From positions 365 through 51,011 of the forward strand of contig NZ_QAJK01000015.1 in the NCBI RefSeq assembly GCF_003852515.1: 50,647 bases of DNA, given 5' to 3'. The notes beneath the pieces were generated by a model. The model saw only the letters and a list, made by a program, of their open reading frames with translations. It ran no database searches and was not told the DNA's origin. This DNA comes from Variovorax sp. KBW07. Its GTDB lineage: Bacteria > Pseudomonadota > Gammaproteobacteria > Burkholderiales > Burkholderiaceae_C. A program made the translations under genes and the position numbers. Below, piece by piece: positions 8,144 through 15,334 of this stretch (the first letter of the stretch is position 1; the number at the start of each line of letters is the position of its first letter).

Positions 8144-9090
8144 AGCGGAACATCAAGACATCGCCAGCCGCCACGCTGGCCAAGCGACTGCGCGCCGCCG
8201 CCGGCGTGCTGCTGGTGTCGTCGGTCGGCATGGCCGGCGCGCAGACGCCGGCACCTTCCAGCGGTGCCGTGGTGGCCCGCCTGGGCGAAGTCACCGTGGG
8301 CCAGGACGAGGTCGAGAAGCTGCTGCAGAACCTGCCCGAAGCCGAACGCGCGGCCGTCAAGGCCGACCGCGCCCCGCTCGACGGCTGGCTGCGCCAGCGC
8401 CTGCTGAGCGAAGCCGTGCTGCGCGACGCGCGCGCCAAGGGCTGGGCCGACCGGCCCGACGTGAAGGCGAAGATCGATGCGGCCACCCGCGAGATCAGCG
8501 CGCGCATCGTCAGCACCAGCTACCTTGAATCGGTGAGCCAGGTGCCCGCGGGCTTTCCGTCGGACGCCGAAGTCAAGGCCGCCTACGACCAGGGCAAGAC
8601 CAACTTCAACCTGCCCGCCGCCTACCGCGTGGCGCAGATCTTCTTGGCCACGCCCGACCGCGAAGCGGCTGCCGTCGCCAAGGTGCGCGAGGAGGCGGGC
8701 AAGCTCGCGCGCCAGGCCCGTGCCGGCGACTTCGCCGCCGTGGCGCGCGCCAGCTCGCAAGACAAGCGCAGCGCCGAACGCGGTGGCGAGGTCGACACCT
8801 TGCCGCTGGCGCGCATGCTGCCCGAACTGCGCGACACCATCGCCAAGCTCAAGCCTGGCCAGGTCAGCGAACCCGTGCAGGCCGAGGCCGGCTTTCATGT
8901 CGTGAAGCTGCTCGACATCCAGCCCGCGCGCACCGCCACGCTCGACGAAATGAAGCCGCAGCTGCAGGCCGCCTTGCGCCAGCAGCGCCAGCAGCAACTG
9001 GTGCAGGCTTACCTGGCACAGGTGGCGCCCGCCACCAACCTGAGCATCGATGCCGCCGCGCTCGACGCCGCCATCAAGAAAACAAACTGA
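8140..9090 (+). CDS. Periplasmic peptidyl-prolyl cis-trans isomerase, PpiC/SurA type
   Basis: 316 residues, starting at ATG 8140 inside the previous stop (ATGA) and behind AGGAGA. Signal-like N-terminus (KRLRAAAGVLLVSSVGMAGA). The N-terminal part (about 35-155) is a SurA-like helical segment (VARLGEVTVGQDEVEKLLQN). The parvulin domain covers about 160-270: YRVAQIFLATP, then RGGEVDTLPLARMLPELRD and GFHVVKLLDIQ, all family signatures. It probably chaperones unfolded barrels or the exoprotein in the periplasm. TPS clusters seldom carry a dedicated parvulin, although a Bordetella parvulin (Par27) is known to help FHA secretion. Confidence 0.88.
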   Translation: MKRNIKTSPAATLAKRLRAAAGVLLVSSVGMAGAQTPAPSSGAVVARLGEVTVGQDEVEKLLQNLPEAERAAVKADRAPLDGWLRQRLLSEAVLRDARAKGWADRPDVKAKIDAATREISARIVSTSYLESVSQVPAGFPSDAEVKAAYDQGKTNFNLPAAYRVAQIFLATPDREAAAVAKVREEAGKLARQARAGDFAAVARASSQDKRSAERGGEVDTLPLARMLPELRDTIAKLKPGQVSEPVQAEAGFHVVKLLDIQPARTATLDEMKPQLQAALRQQRQQQLVQAYLAQVAPATNLSIDAAALDAAIKKTN

Positions 9091-9128
9091 CCGAATCAAT
9101 CATTCAATCAATCCAACAGGGATCGCAC

Positions 9129-9695
9129 ATGAACACCACAAACACCACCCATAACGCCGACGCCGCCGCCGACATCGCTGCCGCTGCTGCAGTTCCCGCC
9201 CTCGACCTGCTCGACGCCGTCACGCCCGAACAGGTGTCCGACGCCATCAAGGCCGCCGGCGGCGCCGTCACCAGCATCGAGCAAGACGGCGTGGTCCGCC
9301 TGCACAGCGCCAGCCACGGCATCGGCTTCCAGGTGATGTGGGGCAACCCCGTCACCACCACCCAGTACACCGACTTCACCCTGAGCTGCCCGCTGCATGT
9401 GCAGGGCGGCACGCTGCCCGAGGCCGTGCTGGCTTCGTGGCACCGCACCAAGCGCTTTGCGCGCGTGGCGCAGCACGGCGACTTCGTCGTGCTCGAGATG
9501 GACGTCGTGGTGGCCGGCGGCGTGAGCCACGCCTACCTGGCGTTCGCCGTGCGCCTGTGGATGCAGATGATGGGCGAGTTCTTCCTGCACCTGCGCAACT
9601 ACGGCCCGGCCGCGGAAACCCGTGGCGACGCCGCGAACGCGGAAGCCGGCGGTGCTGCCGGTGCGCTCGCCCAGGGTGTGTCCGCCGCTGCGTGA
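9129..9695 (+). CDS. YbjN-like protein
   Basis: 188 residues without a signal peptide. The centre (about 30-155) fits the YbjN/type III chaperone-like fold: LLDAVTPEQVSDAIKAAGG at the start, then alternating strands (FQVMWGNPV, DFTLSCPLHV) and closing helices (LAFAVRLWMQMMGEFFLHL). N- and C-terminal tails are Ala-rich. YbjN proteins are cytoplasmic and of poorly defined role; here it could act as a chaperone for the exoprotein or a regulator. A 38-base gap with AATCAATC repeats separates it from the isomerase gene, so it is likely in the same transcript. Confidence 0.65.
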   Translation: MNTTNTTHNADAAADIAAAAAVPALDLLDAVTPEQVSDAIKAAGGAVTSIEQDGVVRLHSASHGIGFQVMWGNPVTTTQYTDFTLSCPLHVQGGTLPEAVLASWHRTKRFARVAQHGDFVVLEMDVVVAGGVSHAYLAFAVRLWMQMMGEFFLHLRNYGPAAETRGDAANAEAGGAAGALAQGVSAAA

Positions 9696-9703
9696 TCCAG
9701 GTG

Positions 9704-9976
9704 ATGCCAGCCAGCGCCGCATCCAGTCCGTCGGTGGACCTTCACGATTCGCCGACGAGCCGCGCCATCCAGGCCGCCGCGCGACAGGCGCAGCGCGCGC
9801 GCCGCGCCGAGACCGTGCGCCTGCGCCAGCGCGCCGCGCTGCTGGAGCTGCTTGCGCAGACCATGGCGGAGCTGCATATCTCGATGGCGGAGTTGAATGC
9901 GGCGCGGCGGGCGTTGGCGTCTTCTCCTGCCGCTGCTGCTGCCACGGACGACTACCTGGACAAGACCAGGGACTGA
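9704..9976 (+). CDS. Small helical protein of unknown function
   Basis: 90 residues from ATG 9704. A GTG at 9692 overlapping the YbjN stop (GTGA) is an alternative that adds four residues. Residues 20-65 form an amphipathic, Arg/Ala-rich helix (SRAIQAAARQAQRARRAETV and QRAALLELLAQTMAELHISM), without Cys or membrane segments. Probably cytoplasmic, possibly a partner of the YbjN-like protein. Last gene of the operon. Its 3' end overlaps the convergent beta-propeller gene by 25 bases. Confidence 0.5.
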   Translation: MPASAASSPSVDLHDSPTSRAIQAAARQAQRARRAETVRLRQRAALLELLAQTMAELHISMAELNAARRALASSPAAAAATDDYLDKTRD

Positions 9977-11400
9977 TTCAGGGTCCCCGCCGCCACCGGC
10001 AGTGTGGCCATCAGACTCAAGACACCGGTACTGGCATCAATGGTGCAGGCCGACACGTCTCTGGTGCCGCCATTCATCACGTAGGCAACCCGGCCTGTGG
10101 GGTCCACTGTGACGTAACCGGGGTTACCCCCCGCCGTAAACGTCGGCGTGGCCATCGGGCTCAAGGCGCCGGTTCTGGCATCGATGGTGTAGGTCGACAC
10201 GTTGTCGGAGACGTAGTTCGTCACGTAGGCAAACCGGCCTGTGGGGTCCACCGAGATGGAGGTGGGCAAGCTCCCTGCAGGCACCGTCGGCTTGGCCATC
10301 GGGATCAAGGCGCCGGTGATGGCATCGATGGTGTAGCCCGACACGTTGTCGGAGGCCCAGTTCGTCACGTAGGCAAACCGGCCTGTGGGGTCTACTGTGA
10401 TGAAGGCGGGGTAGTCTCCCGACGCCACCGTCGGCGTGGCCATCGGGCTCAAGGCGCCGGTTTTGGCATCGATGGTGTAGGCCGACACGTTGTTGTCGCC
10501 GCTGTTCGCCACGTAGGCAAACCGGCCCGTGGGGTCCACCGCGATGGAGAAGGGAGAGTTCCCTGTAGCCACCGTCGGCGTGGTCATCGGGCTCAAGGCG
10601 CCGGTTCTGGCATCGATGTTGTAGGCCGACACGTTGTTGTCGTCGCCATTCGCCACGTAGGCAAACCGGCCTGTGGGGTCCACCGCGATGGAGGTGGGCA
10701 ATTTCCCTGTAGACACCGTCAGAACGGCCATTGGACTCAAAGCGCCGGTGCTGGCGTCGATGGTGTAGCCCGACACATTGTTGGCGCCGGTATGGGCCAC
10801 GTAGACAAACCGGCCTGAGGGGTCCACCGTGATGAAGGTGGGGGTAATCGCCATCGCTACCGTCGGAATGGCCATCGGGCTGAAGGCGCCGGTCTTGGCA
10901 TCGATGGTGTAGCCCGACAGGCTGTTGCCGAAGTCATTTGCCGCATAGGCAAAGCGGGCCGCGGGCGCTGCGCAAGTCACCGCCACGTTGGTGACGGCGG
11001 CATCGGCGACAGTGCCTGCGCCGTTGCTGATGGTGCAGACCCGGGTCAGGATCTTGGACTGGCTCTTGACGGTGACCGCGTAGTTCGCGCCGCTGGGGAG
11101 CGCGGCGCCGAAGCTGAAGCTGCCGTTGGCCGCGATGGCCAAGTCGTCACCGGCGTTGTTCTGCAGCACCAGCCCGGTGCCGATCAGGCCGGTGACGCTG
11201 CCGCCCACGGTGTAGGTGGGGGCGGGAGGCGGGGGTGCTGCTGGGACCGCTGGCAGGGGAGAAAAAAAGCCGTCGCTGCCGCCCCCGCCGCAGGCTGCAA
11301 TCGCAAGCGTCGCGCTGGCGATAAGAGACCAGCCGATGCGTCTTGGACGCCCAGACGAAAGAAGCGCGACAGCGGCGCGGTGCCTGAAAAGCTTGGGCAT
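9952..11400 (-). CDS. Seven-repeat beta-propeller lipoprotein
   Basis: 482 residues from ATG 11398-11400; a longer start at 11463 adds 21 Cys-rich residues and seems less likely. The signal peptide ends in a lipobox (LAIAAC), followed by a Gly linker. Residues about 50-150 resemble an Ig-like or bacterial surface domain (GSVTGLIGTGLVLQNNAGDD). Then come seven repeats of about 48 residues with the core YTIDAxTGALSPM and VDPTGRFAYVAN, as in YVTN/lactonase-type seven-bladed propellers. It is probably surface- or periplasm-facing; an enzymatic role is not shown. A close paralogue lies at 46293-47735. It sits head-on between the two halves of the secretion locus, so it may be a later arrival. Confidence 0.85.
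   Translation of the reverse strand: MPKLFRHRAAVALLSSGRPRRIGWSLIASATLAIAACGGGGSDGFFSPLPAVPAAPPPPAPTYTVGGSVTGLIGTGLVLQNNAGDDLAIAANGSFSFGAALPSGANYAVTVKSQSKILTRVCTISNGAGTVADAAVTNVAVTCAAPAARFAYAANDFGNSLSGYTIDAKTGAFSPMAIPTVAMAITPTFITVDPSGRFVYVAHTGANNVSGYTIDASTGALSPMAVLTVSTGKLPTSIAVDPTGRFAYVANGDDNNVSAYNIDARTGALSPMTTPTVATGNSPFSIAVDPTGRFAYVANSGDNNVSAYTIDAKTGALSPMATPTVASGDYPAFITVDPTGRFAYVTNWASDNVSGYTIDAITGALIPMAKPTVPAGSLPTSISVDPTGRFAYVTNYVSDNVSTYTIDARTGALSPMATPTFTAGGNPGYVTVDPTGRVAYVMNGGTRDVSACTIDASTGVLSLMATLPVAAGTLNQSLVLSR
9982..10960 (-). repeat. Tandem ~144-bp coding repeats (propeller blades)
   Basis: Seven diverged copies of a unit of about 144 bases, one per blade. Conserved words on the + strand include TAGGCAAACCGGCC, GTGGGGTCCAC and GGGCTCAAGGCGCCGGT. 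Such repeats can recombine or convert, which could change blade number. Confidence 0.8.
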
Positions 11401-11572
11401 GAGATTCGGCACCGGGGAGCAGGCGCAACAAGATGTGGACTTGTCCAAGCCTAGTCTCCTCATGACGAGGCGTCACTCACCGAAACGTGTGAGTGCGCAC
11501 TGGGAACCTCGGAGCCCGACCCGCAGGGATTCGCATGCGCCTCAATTGCGTCGTGTCCCAATCCGAATAGAG

Positions 11573-11977
11573 CTAGCGCGTTACTGGAGTACGCGACGAG
11601 TACCAGGCTCCAGCCCTGTCGCCGAATAGCAGGACCAATGCCAAAAGCTCCATGACGACCAGCGTGCCCGTCAACAACCATCCCCAGCCAGCGTAGGCAT
11701 CGAATCGCTGGGGGTAAATGAACCAGAGCATCCAAGAGGCAACAGTCCAAAGCAGCAGAGCGATGCGCGCCCAGTGTCGGCGTTGAGACAGTTGGAAGAT
11801 GAAGAATGCCGTGAGCGCGTTGACTCCAAGCGTCACAACAATCCAAACGATAGCGAATGTCATGTTTTCGCGAACCTCGCTGTCTGTTGCTATGCGCCAG
11901 AAGCTCGCCGAAGCTTCGGCCAGAAGCACTGCCAGCGACAGAAAAACCGCAATCTGAACTTCCTTCGGAGCTTTCAT
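11573..11977 (-). CDS. Small integral membrane protein
   Basis: 134 residues from ATG 11975-11977 (MKAPKEVQIAVFLSLAVLLA). An upstream ATG at 12058 is possible but adds an Arg/Asn-rich leader that looks like noise. Four hydrophobic segments are visible: about 8-25, 35-58 (FAIVWIVVTLGVNALTAFFI), 68-86 and 96-118. The N-terminal motif PKEV followed by a membrane helix is seen in small inner-membrane proteins of unknown function. No ribosome binding site stands out. It follows the arr gene on the same strand by 150 bases. The DNA is less GC-rich than its surroundings, a possible sign of transfer. Nine C in a row lie at 12097-12105 upstream. Confidence 0.6.
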   Translation of the reverse strand: MKAPKEVQIAVFLSLAVLLAEASASFWRIATDSEVRENMTFAIVWIVVTLGVNALTAFFIFQLSQRRHWARIALLLWTVASWMLWFIYPQRFDAYAGWGWLLTGTLVVMELLALVLLFGDRAGAWYSSRTPVTR

Positions 11978-12127
11978 GGTGGGGCGTGACCAGGAGGTTT
12001 TTGTGGAGGGCTCATTGGCCGAATTTGCCCGTCGGCGCAAACGGTTGTTTGTGGCCATCATGAGCCCAAGGCGTTCGACAACCCAGTCCCTTTCCGCCCC
12101 CCCCCGATGCGGCATTGCAGGCGAGCT

Positions 12128-12526
12128 TCAGTTGATGATCTCTCCCATCCCAACGCGCACGCGCTCCCTCAACTGCCGTATGTACTCCGCATCAAATAGC
12201 TCCCAGGTCTCCAACTCACCGACGATCCGAAGCGGCTCCCGGCTGCGGTACGAGCGTGTGGGATTGCCCGGAAATTTCTTGTCGGTGACGTTGGGATCAT
12301 CCTCGAAAACACCCGTGGGTTCGACGATGTAGACGCGGCCACGGCCGTCGCCCTTCGCCATTTCGGCAGCCAGGCCGGCGCCCTTGGGCCATGCGGTGAA
12401 GTAGATGTGGTTCATGACGACGCGGCCGTCGTAGTTCGAGCGGAAGCCCGCGATGAGCAGGTCGCCCACCTGAAGGTCCGCCCGCGTGCCGTGGAAGTAG
12501 GGGCCGGTGTCCAGGACAGTCGTCAT
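12128..12526 (-). CDS. arr: NAD(+)-rifampin ADP-ribosyltransferase (Arr)
   Basis: 132 residues, full length for Arr. It transfers ADP-ribose from NAD to a hydroxyl of rifamycins and inactivates them. The family core is plain: FHGTRADLQVGDLL, then NHIYFTAW, GRGRVYIVEPTG and DDPNVTDKKFPGNPTRSYRS. His12, Tyr42 and Asp77 correspond to the H-Y-D triad of mycobacterial Arr (His19, Tyr49, Asp84, a constant offset of 7). No mobile element flanks it, so it looks like a chromosomal, intrinsic copy. The start is the ATG at 12524-12526, since the protein lines up with the family from there. It is divergent from the STN gene. Confidence 0.95.
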   Translation of the reverse strand: MTTVLDTGPYFHGTRADLQVGDLLIAGFRSNYDGRVVMNHIYFTAWPKGAGLAAEMAKGDGRGRVYIVEPTGVFEDDPNVTDKKFPGNPTRSYRSREPLRIVGELETWELFDAEYIRQLRERVRVGMGEIIN

Positions 12527-12680
12527 CGCGCATCGCTCCTCTGCGGAAAGGAAAGGCCGCGGAGTCTACCCGTGTCGATCTTCGCGGAAGCATCTCGCGT
12601 ACGCACGCACGCATGCACCCCCGTGTGTAACGAAGGGGTCACGCGGCACTGCGACCATCCCGTGCTTCAAACCAGTGCTT

Positions 12681-12706
12681 AAGTTTTGCTACGCCGCTCC
12701 AGTCTT
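12681..12706 (+). promoter_or_regulatory. Candidate promoter element of the sigma operon
   Basis: AAGTTTT, 13 bases, AGTCTT. It matches the element at 638-661 in words and spacing, and is loosely like the elements at 14076 and 15171 (TTTT and GTC, one base closer together). It ends about 95 bases before the GTG at 12799. The rest of the 12527-12798 gap shows no gene and no Fur-box-like sequence. Confidence 0.3.
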
Positions 12707-12798
12707 TTGCGATTCGCCCTCCGGCATGTCCGCGGGAGCGATGCCGTCCATGGCGATGCCGGCCAGACAGATGGCGATAGCGTTGGGGGTGGCTCCGG

Positions 12799-13557
12799 GT
12801 GCGCCTGCAAGCCGTCCTCTTGAGCCGGCACGGCGTGGTGCTGTTGAGCGCGTGCATGTTGTTTGCGGCCTCGGCGTGGGCCGCGAACGGTGCGGCCATG
12901 CCGCCGTCGGGCAACGCACAGCACCAGGCGCCCGCACCGGAAACGACGGGCCGGTTTTTCGGCTTCGACATCCCGGCGCAGCCTCTGTCGGCCGCGCTCA
13001 ATCACTACGCTTCCATCACCGAGCGCGCCGCGTTGTTCCGCAGTGAAGTCGTTGCCGGGCGCACGTCGTCAGCGGTTCGAGGTCGCTACACGCCGGAAGC
13101 GGCCCTGGCGATGCTCCTGGAAGGCACTGGCCTGGTGGCGGAGCGGACGCGGACCGGACCGGTGGAGGCTTTCGCATTGAAGGTGATCGAGCAGTCGGCA
13201 CCGTCCACGCCGGCCGCATGGGCCAGTGCGGGTGACTATCCCGGCCTGGTGCAAGCCCGCCTTTGGCAGGCGCTGTGCAGTGGTGGCGTCCGTACGGCAC
13301 CAGGTCGCTATCGCGCCTTGCTGCGCTTTCGGGTGGATGCGGTGGGCGGGGTTCAGCGGGTCCAACTGCTTGGATCGACCGGTGACGCAGGCCGCGACAC
13401 GGCCATGCTCGAAGCCCTGGGCCATGTGCGCATGGATGCGCCCCCGCCCACGGGAATGCCCCAGCCAATGACGATGCTCATCCTGCCGAGCGAGCGCGAC
13501 GGCCCCGATGCCGCATCGGGCAGCGCTTGCGCGGCACGCAATGGCGCGGTGTCCTGA
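12799..13557 (+). CDS. Exported STN-domain protein with TonB C-terminal-like domain
   Basis: 252 residues from GTG 12799; an in-frame TAG at 12778-12780 leaves no earlier start. A signal peptide (ending SAWA, about residue 28) leads to an STN (secretin/TonB short N-terminal) domain at 53-130 (FFGFDIPAQPLSAALNHYAS, RGRYTPEAALAMLLEGTGLV) and then a TonB_C-like domain at about 148-230 (YPGLVQARLWQALC, YRALLRFRVDAVGGVQRVQL). In FecA-type signalling the STN domain is the N-terminal part of a receptor and talks to FecR. Here it is free of any barrel and tied to a TonB-like fold. With the sigma gene 2 bases downstream, it is the likely periplasmic signal carrier of this system. Confidence 0.85.
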   Translation: MRLQAVLLSRHGVVLLSACMLFAASAWAANGAAMPPSGNAQHQAPAPETTGRFFGFDIPAQPLSAALNHYASITERAALFRSEVVAGRTSSAVRGRYTPEAALAMLLEGTGLVAERTRTGPVEAFALKVIEQSAPSTPAAWASAGDYPGLVQARLWQALCSGGVRTAPGRYRALLRFRVDAVGGVQRVQLLGSTGDAGRDTAMLEALGHVRMDAPPPTGMPQPMTMLILPSERDGPDAASGSACAARNGAVS

Positions 13558-13559
13558 GC

Positions 13560-14075
13560 ATGTCGGACAAGGCACAGCCGGTCCTGCTGGACTACCTGAC
13601 CCGAGGCTACGGCGAGCTGAAGCGACGGCTCACGCGGGTGCTCGGCAACTCCGACCTGGCGGGCGATGCGCTGCAAGACACCTGGCTGCGCCTGAAGAGC
13701 CGGGAGGACGAGGAAGGCCCCATACAGAGCCCGCGTGCGTACCTGATGCGCATGGCCGCCAATGCCGCGGTGGACATCCAGCGCAGGCACGGCCAGTCTT
13801 TGCCCCACGACGACGTTGCCGCATTGCTCGATCTGGCCGACACGGCACCGGGGCCGGCGCAGGTGGCAGAGGCGCGCTCCAACCTCGGCGCGTTGATGCG
13901 GCACCTCGACCGCCTGCCCAAGCGCCAGCGCGAGGTGATCGTGCTGGTGCGATGGGAGGGCATGGCGCAGAAAGAAGTGGCCAGGCAGTTGGGCGTGTCG
14001 CTTCGCACGGTGGAGCTGGACCTGAAGCGCGCCCATGACTATCTCGACACGCGGATGGCAGATGAAAAAAATTGA
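13560..14075 (+). CDS. ECF RNA polymerase sigma factor, FecI-like
   Basis: 171 residues from ATG 13560, two bases after the STN gene stop; an earlier ATG at 13527 lies inside the STN gene and is not needed. Sigma region 2 spans about 8-75 (LLDYLTRGYGELKRRL, DALQDTWLRLKS, SPRAYLMRMAANAAVD) and region 4 about 110-165 (LPKRQREVIVLVRWEGMAQK, GVSLRTVELDLKRAHDYLD). FecI-like factors are held by FecR. The element TTGCGGTTTTG-N13-CGTC follows directly after the stop and again before the exoprotein gene, so this factor probably drives both. Confidence 0.92.
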   Translation: MSDKAQPVLLDYLTRGYGELKRRLTRVLGNSDLAGDALQDTWLRLKSREDEEGPIQSPRAYLMRMAANAAVDIQRRHGQSLPHDDVAALLDLADTAPGPAQVAEARSNLGALMRHLDRLPKRQREVIVLVRWEGMAQKEVARQLGVSLRTVELDLKRAHDYLDTRMADEKN

Positions 14076-14105
14076 TTGCGGTTTTGGGGTGCGTCAAAAC
14101 GTCAT
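14076..14105 (+). promoter_or_regulatory. ECF-type promoter before fecR
   Basis: TTGCGGTTTTG, 13 bases, CGTCAT, starting at the first base after the sigma gene stop and preceded by a run of seven A. The same element with identical spacing is at 15171-15200. FecI-type promoters often carry a CGTC -10 word. It ends 28 bases before the fecR start, so fecR may have its own sigma-dependent transcript. Confidence 0.65.
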
Positions 14106-14133
14106 GACCCATGGACCTCGCTGAACCGCGCCG

Positions 14134-15150
14134 ATGAACATGCAGAAATCTCCCGACGACCGTGACGCCGCATCCGACCTGTCGCGCAGGCAGGCGCGGG
14201 TGTGGCTGCGCACGCTCTCCTCGGGCGACGTGAAGCCATGGGACGCGGAGGCGTTCAAGCGCTGGCTCGACGCCAGTCCAGCGCACAAGGAGGCCTTTCG
14301 CGAAGTGAAGGCACGGTGGACCGCGCTGAAGCCCGCGGTGGGCGAAATGCTGCGCACCAACCCGCAGGCCGCCGAGTTCCATGCGCGCACGCTGGAGGGG
14401 CCGGGGCTGATGAAGCGCCGTGCCTTCCTGGGTGCAACACTGGGCACGGCAGCCGCCGTGGCCGGCGTCGCGGTGTTCCAGCCGCCGGCGCGGCTGCTGT
14501 ACTCGCCCGGCGAATGGCGAGCGGATTTCCGCACGGCGGTGGGTGAGCAACAGGCCCTGACGCTGGCCGGCAGCGTCGGCATTACCCTGAACACGCAGAC
14601 CAGCATTCGCCGCCAGGTGGTGGACGGCAACACCGTGGGCATCGACCTGCTCGCGGGCGAGGCGGCAGTCGACATGCCGCCAGCGCGGCGCGCGGGGAGC
14701 CCTGCGTTCAGCGTGGTGGCCGGCGTGGGCCGCAGCCTGGCCGAGGCCGGGCGCTTCGAGGTGCGGCACCTGGCGGGCAAGGTCTGCGTGACCTGCATCG
14801 AGGGCTCGGTGCGGGTGGAGCATCCGGCCGGCGCGCACGCGCTCGGGGCCGGGCAGCAGGCGGTGTACGACGCCGCCGCGCTGAGCGGCATCGGCCGCGT
14901 CGACGTGGCCGATGCGGCGGCATGGCGCCGGGGCGAACTGGTGTTCAGCAACACACGGCTGGCCGAGGTGATCGACGAGATCAACCGCTACCGCGCCGGC
15001 CGCGTGGTGCTGATGAACACGCGTGTGCAAGACAACCGCGTGAGCGGCCGTTTCGTCATCAAGGCACTGGACTCGGCGCTCGCGCAGCTCCAGCACAACT
15101 TCGACCTGAGCGCGCGCACGCTGCCCGGCGGGCTGCTCATCCTCGCCTGA
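14134..15150 (+). CDS. FecR-family anti-sigma factor / sigma regulator
   Basis: 338 residues (336 from ATG 14140). Domains: DUF4880-type cytoplasmic sigma-binding part (about 17-65, with ARVWLRTLSSG and FKRWLDASPAHKEAFREV), a membrane segment (about 97-116), the periplasmic FecR domain (about 128-245) and a C-terminal STN-like DUF4974 domain (269-338, LVFSNTRLAEVIDEINRYRA). It should bind the sigma factor encoded just upstream and the STN-TonB_C protein in the periplasm. The membrane segment is preceded by KRRAFLG, which resembles a twin-arginine motif. The gene is set off from the sigma gene by a promoter-like element. Confidence 0.92.
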   Translation: MNMQKSPDDRDAASDLSRRQARVWLRTLSSGDVKPWDAEAFKRWLDASPAHKEAFREVKARWTALKPAVGEMLRTNPQAAEFHARTLEGPGLMKRRAFLGATLGTAAAVAGVAVFQPPARLLYSPGEWRADFRTAVGEQQALTLAGSVGITLNTQTSIRRQVVDGNTVGIDLLAGEAAVDMPPARRAGSPAFSVVAGVGRSLAEAGRFEVRHLAGKVCVTCIEGSVRVEHPAGAHALGAGQQAVYDAAALSGIGRVDVADAAAWRRGELVFSNTRLAEVIDEINRYRAGRVVLMNTRVQDNRVSGRFVIKALDSALAQLQHNFDLSARTLPGGLLILA

Positions 15151-15170
15151 CGCGTCGGTCCAAAAAAAGT

Positions 15171-15200
15171 TTGCGGTTTTGCAGAGGCTGGCTCCGTCTT
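15171..15200 (+). promoter_or_regulatory. ECF-type promoter of the giant exoprotein gene
   Basis: TTGCGGTTTTG, 13 bases, CGTCTT, again behind a run of seven A, 20 bases after the fecR stop. It matches the element at 14076-14105 in words and spacing. It lies about 135 bases before the likely start at 15335, leaving a GC-rich leader with short inverted repeats (GCCGGCA/TGCCGGG). Confidence 0.7.
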
Positions 15201-15334
15201 AGCGCATCGGGGGCGGGACAGGCATGGCAGGCGACGGGTTCGCGGGCCATGCACGCCACCCCACGGACGTGGCTGTGCCGGCATGTGCCGGGCAGCCGGA
15301 TGGCATCGCTCAAAACCTATCGGCAAGACCTCAC

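Noticed and set aside
9622-10818. 398-codon + strand frame across the propeller repeats
   Set aside because: Periodic Gly/His/Arg words come from reading the coding repeats backwards.
9982-10960. Evenly spaced repeats that could suggest an array
   Set aside because: The unit is about 144 bases, diverged and in frame with propeller blades; not CRISPR.
12097-12105. Run of nine C as a phase-variable tract
   Set aside because: It lies upstream of the chosen start of the small membrane protein, not within a supported frame, and no switching partner is visible.
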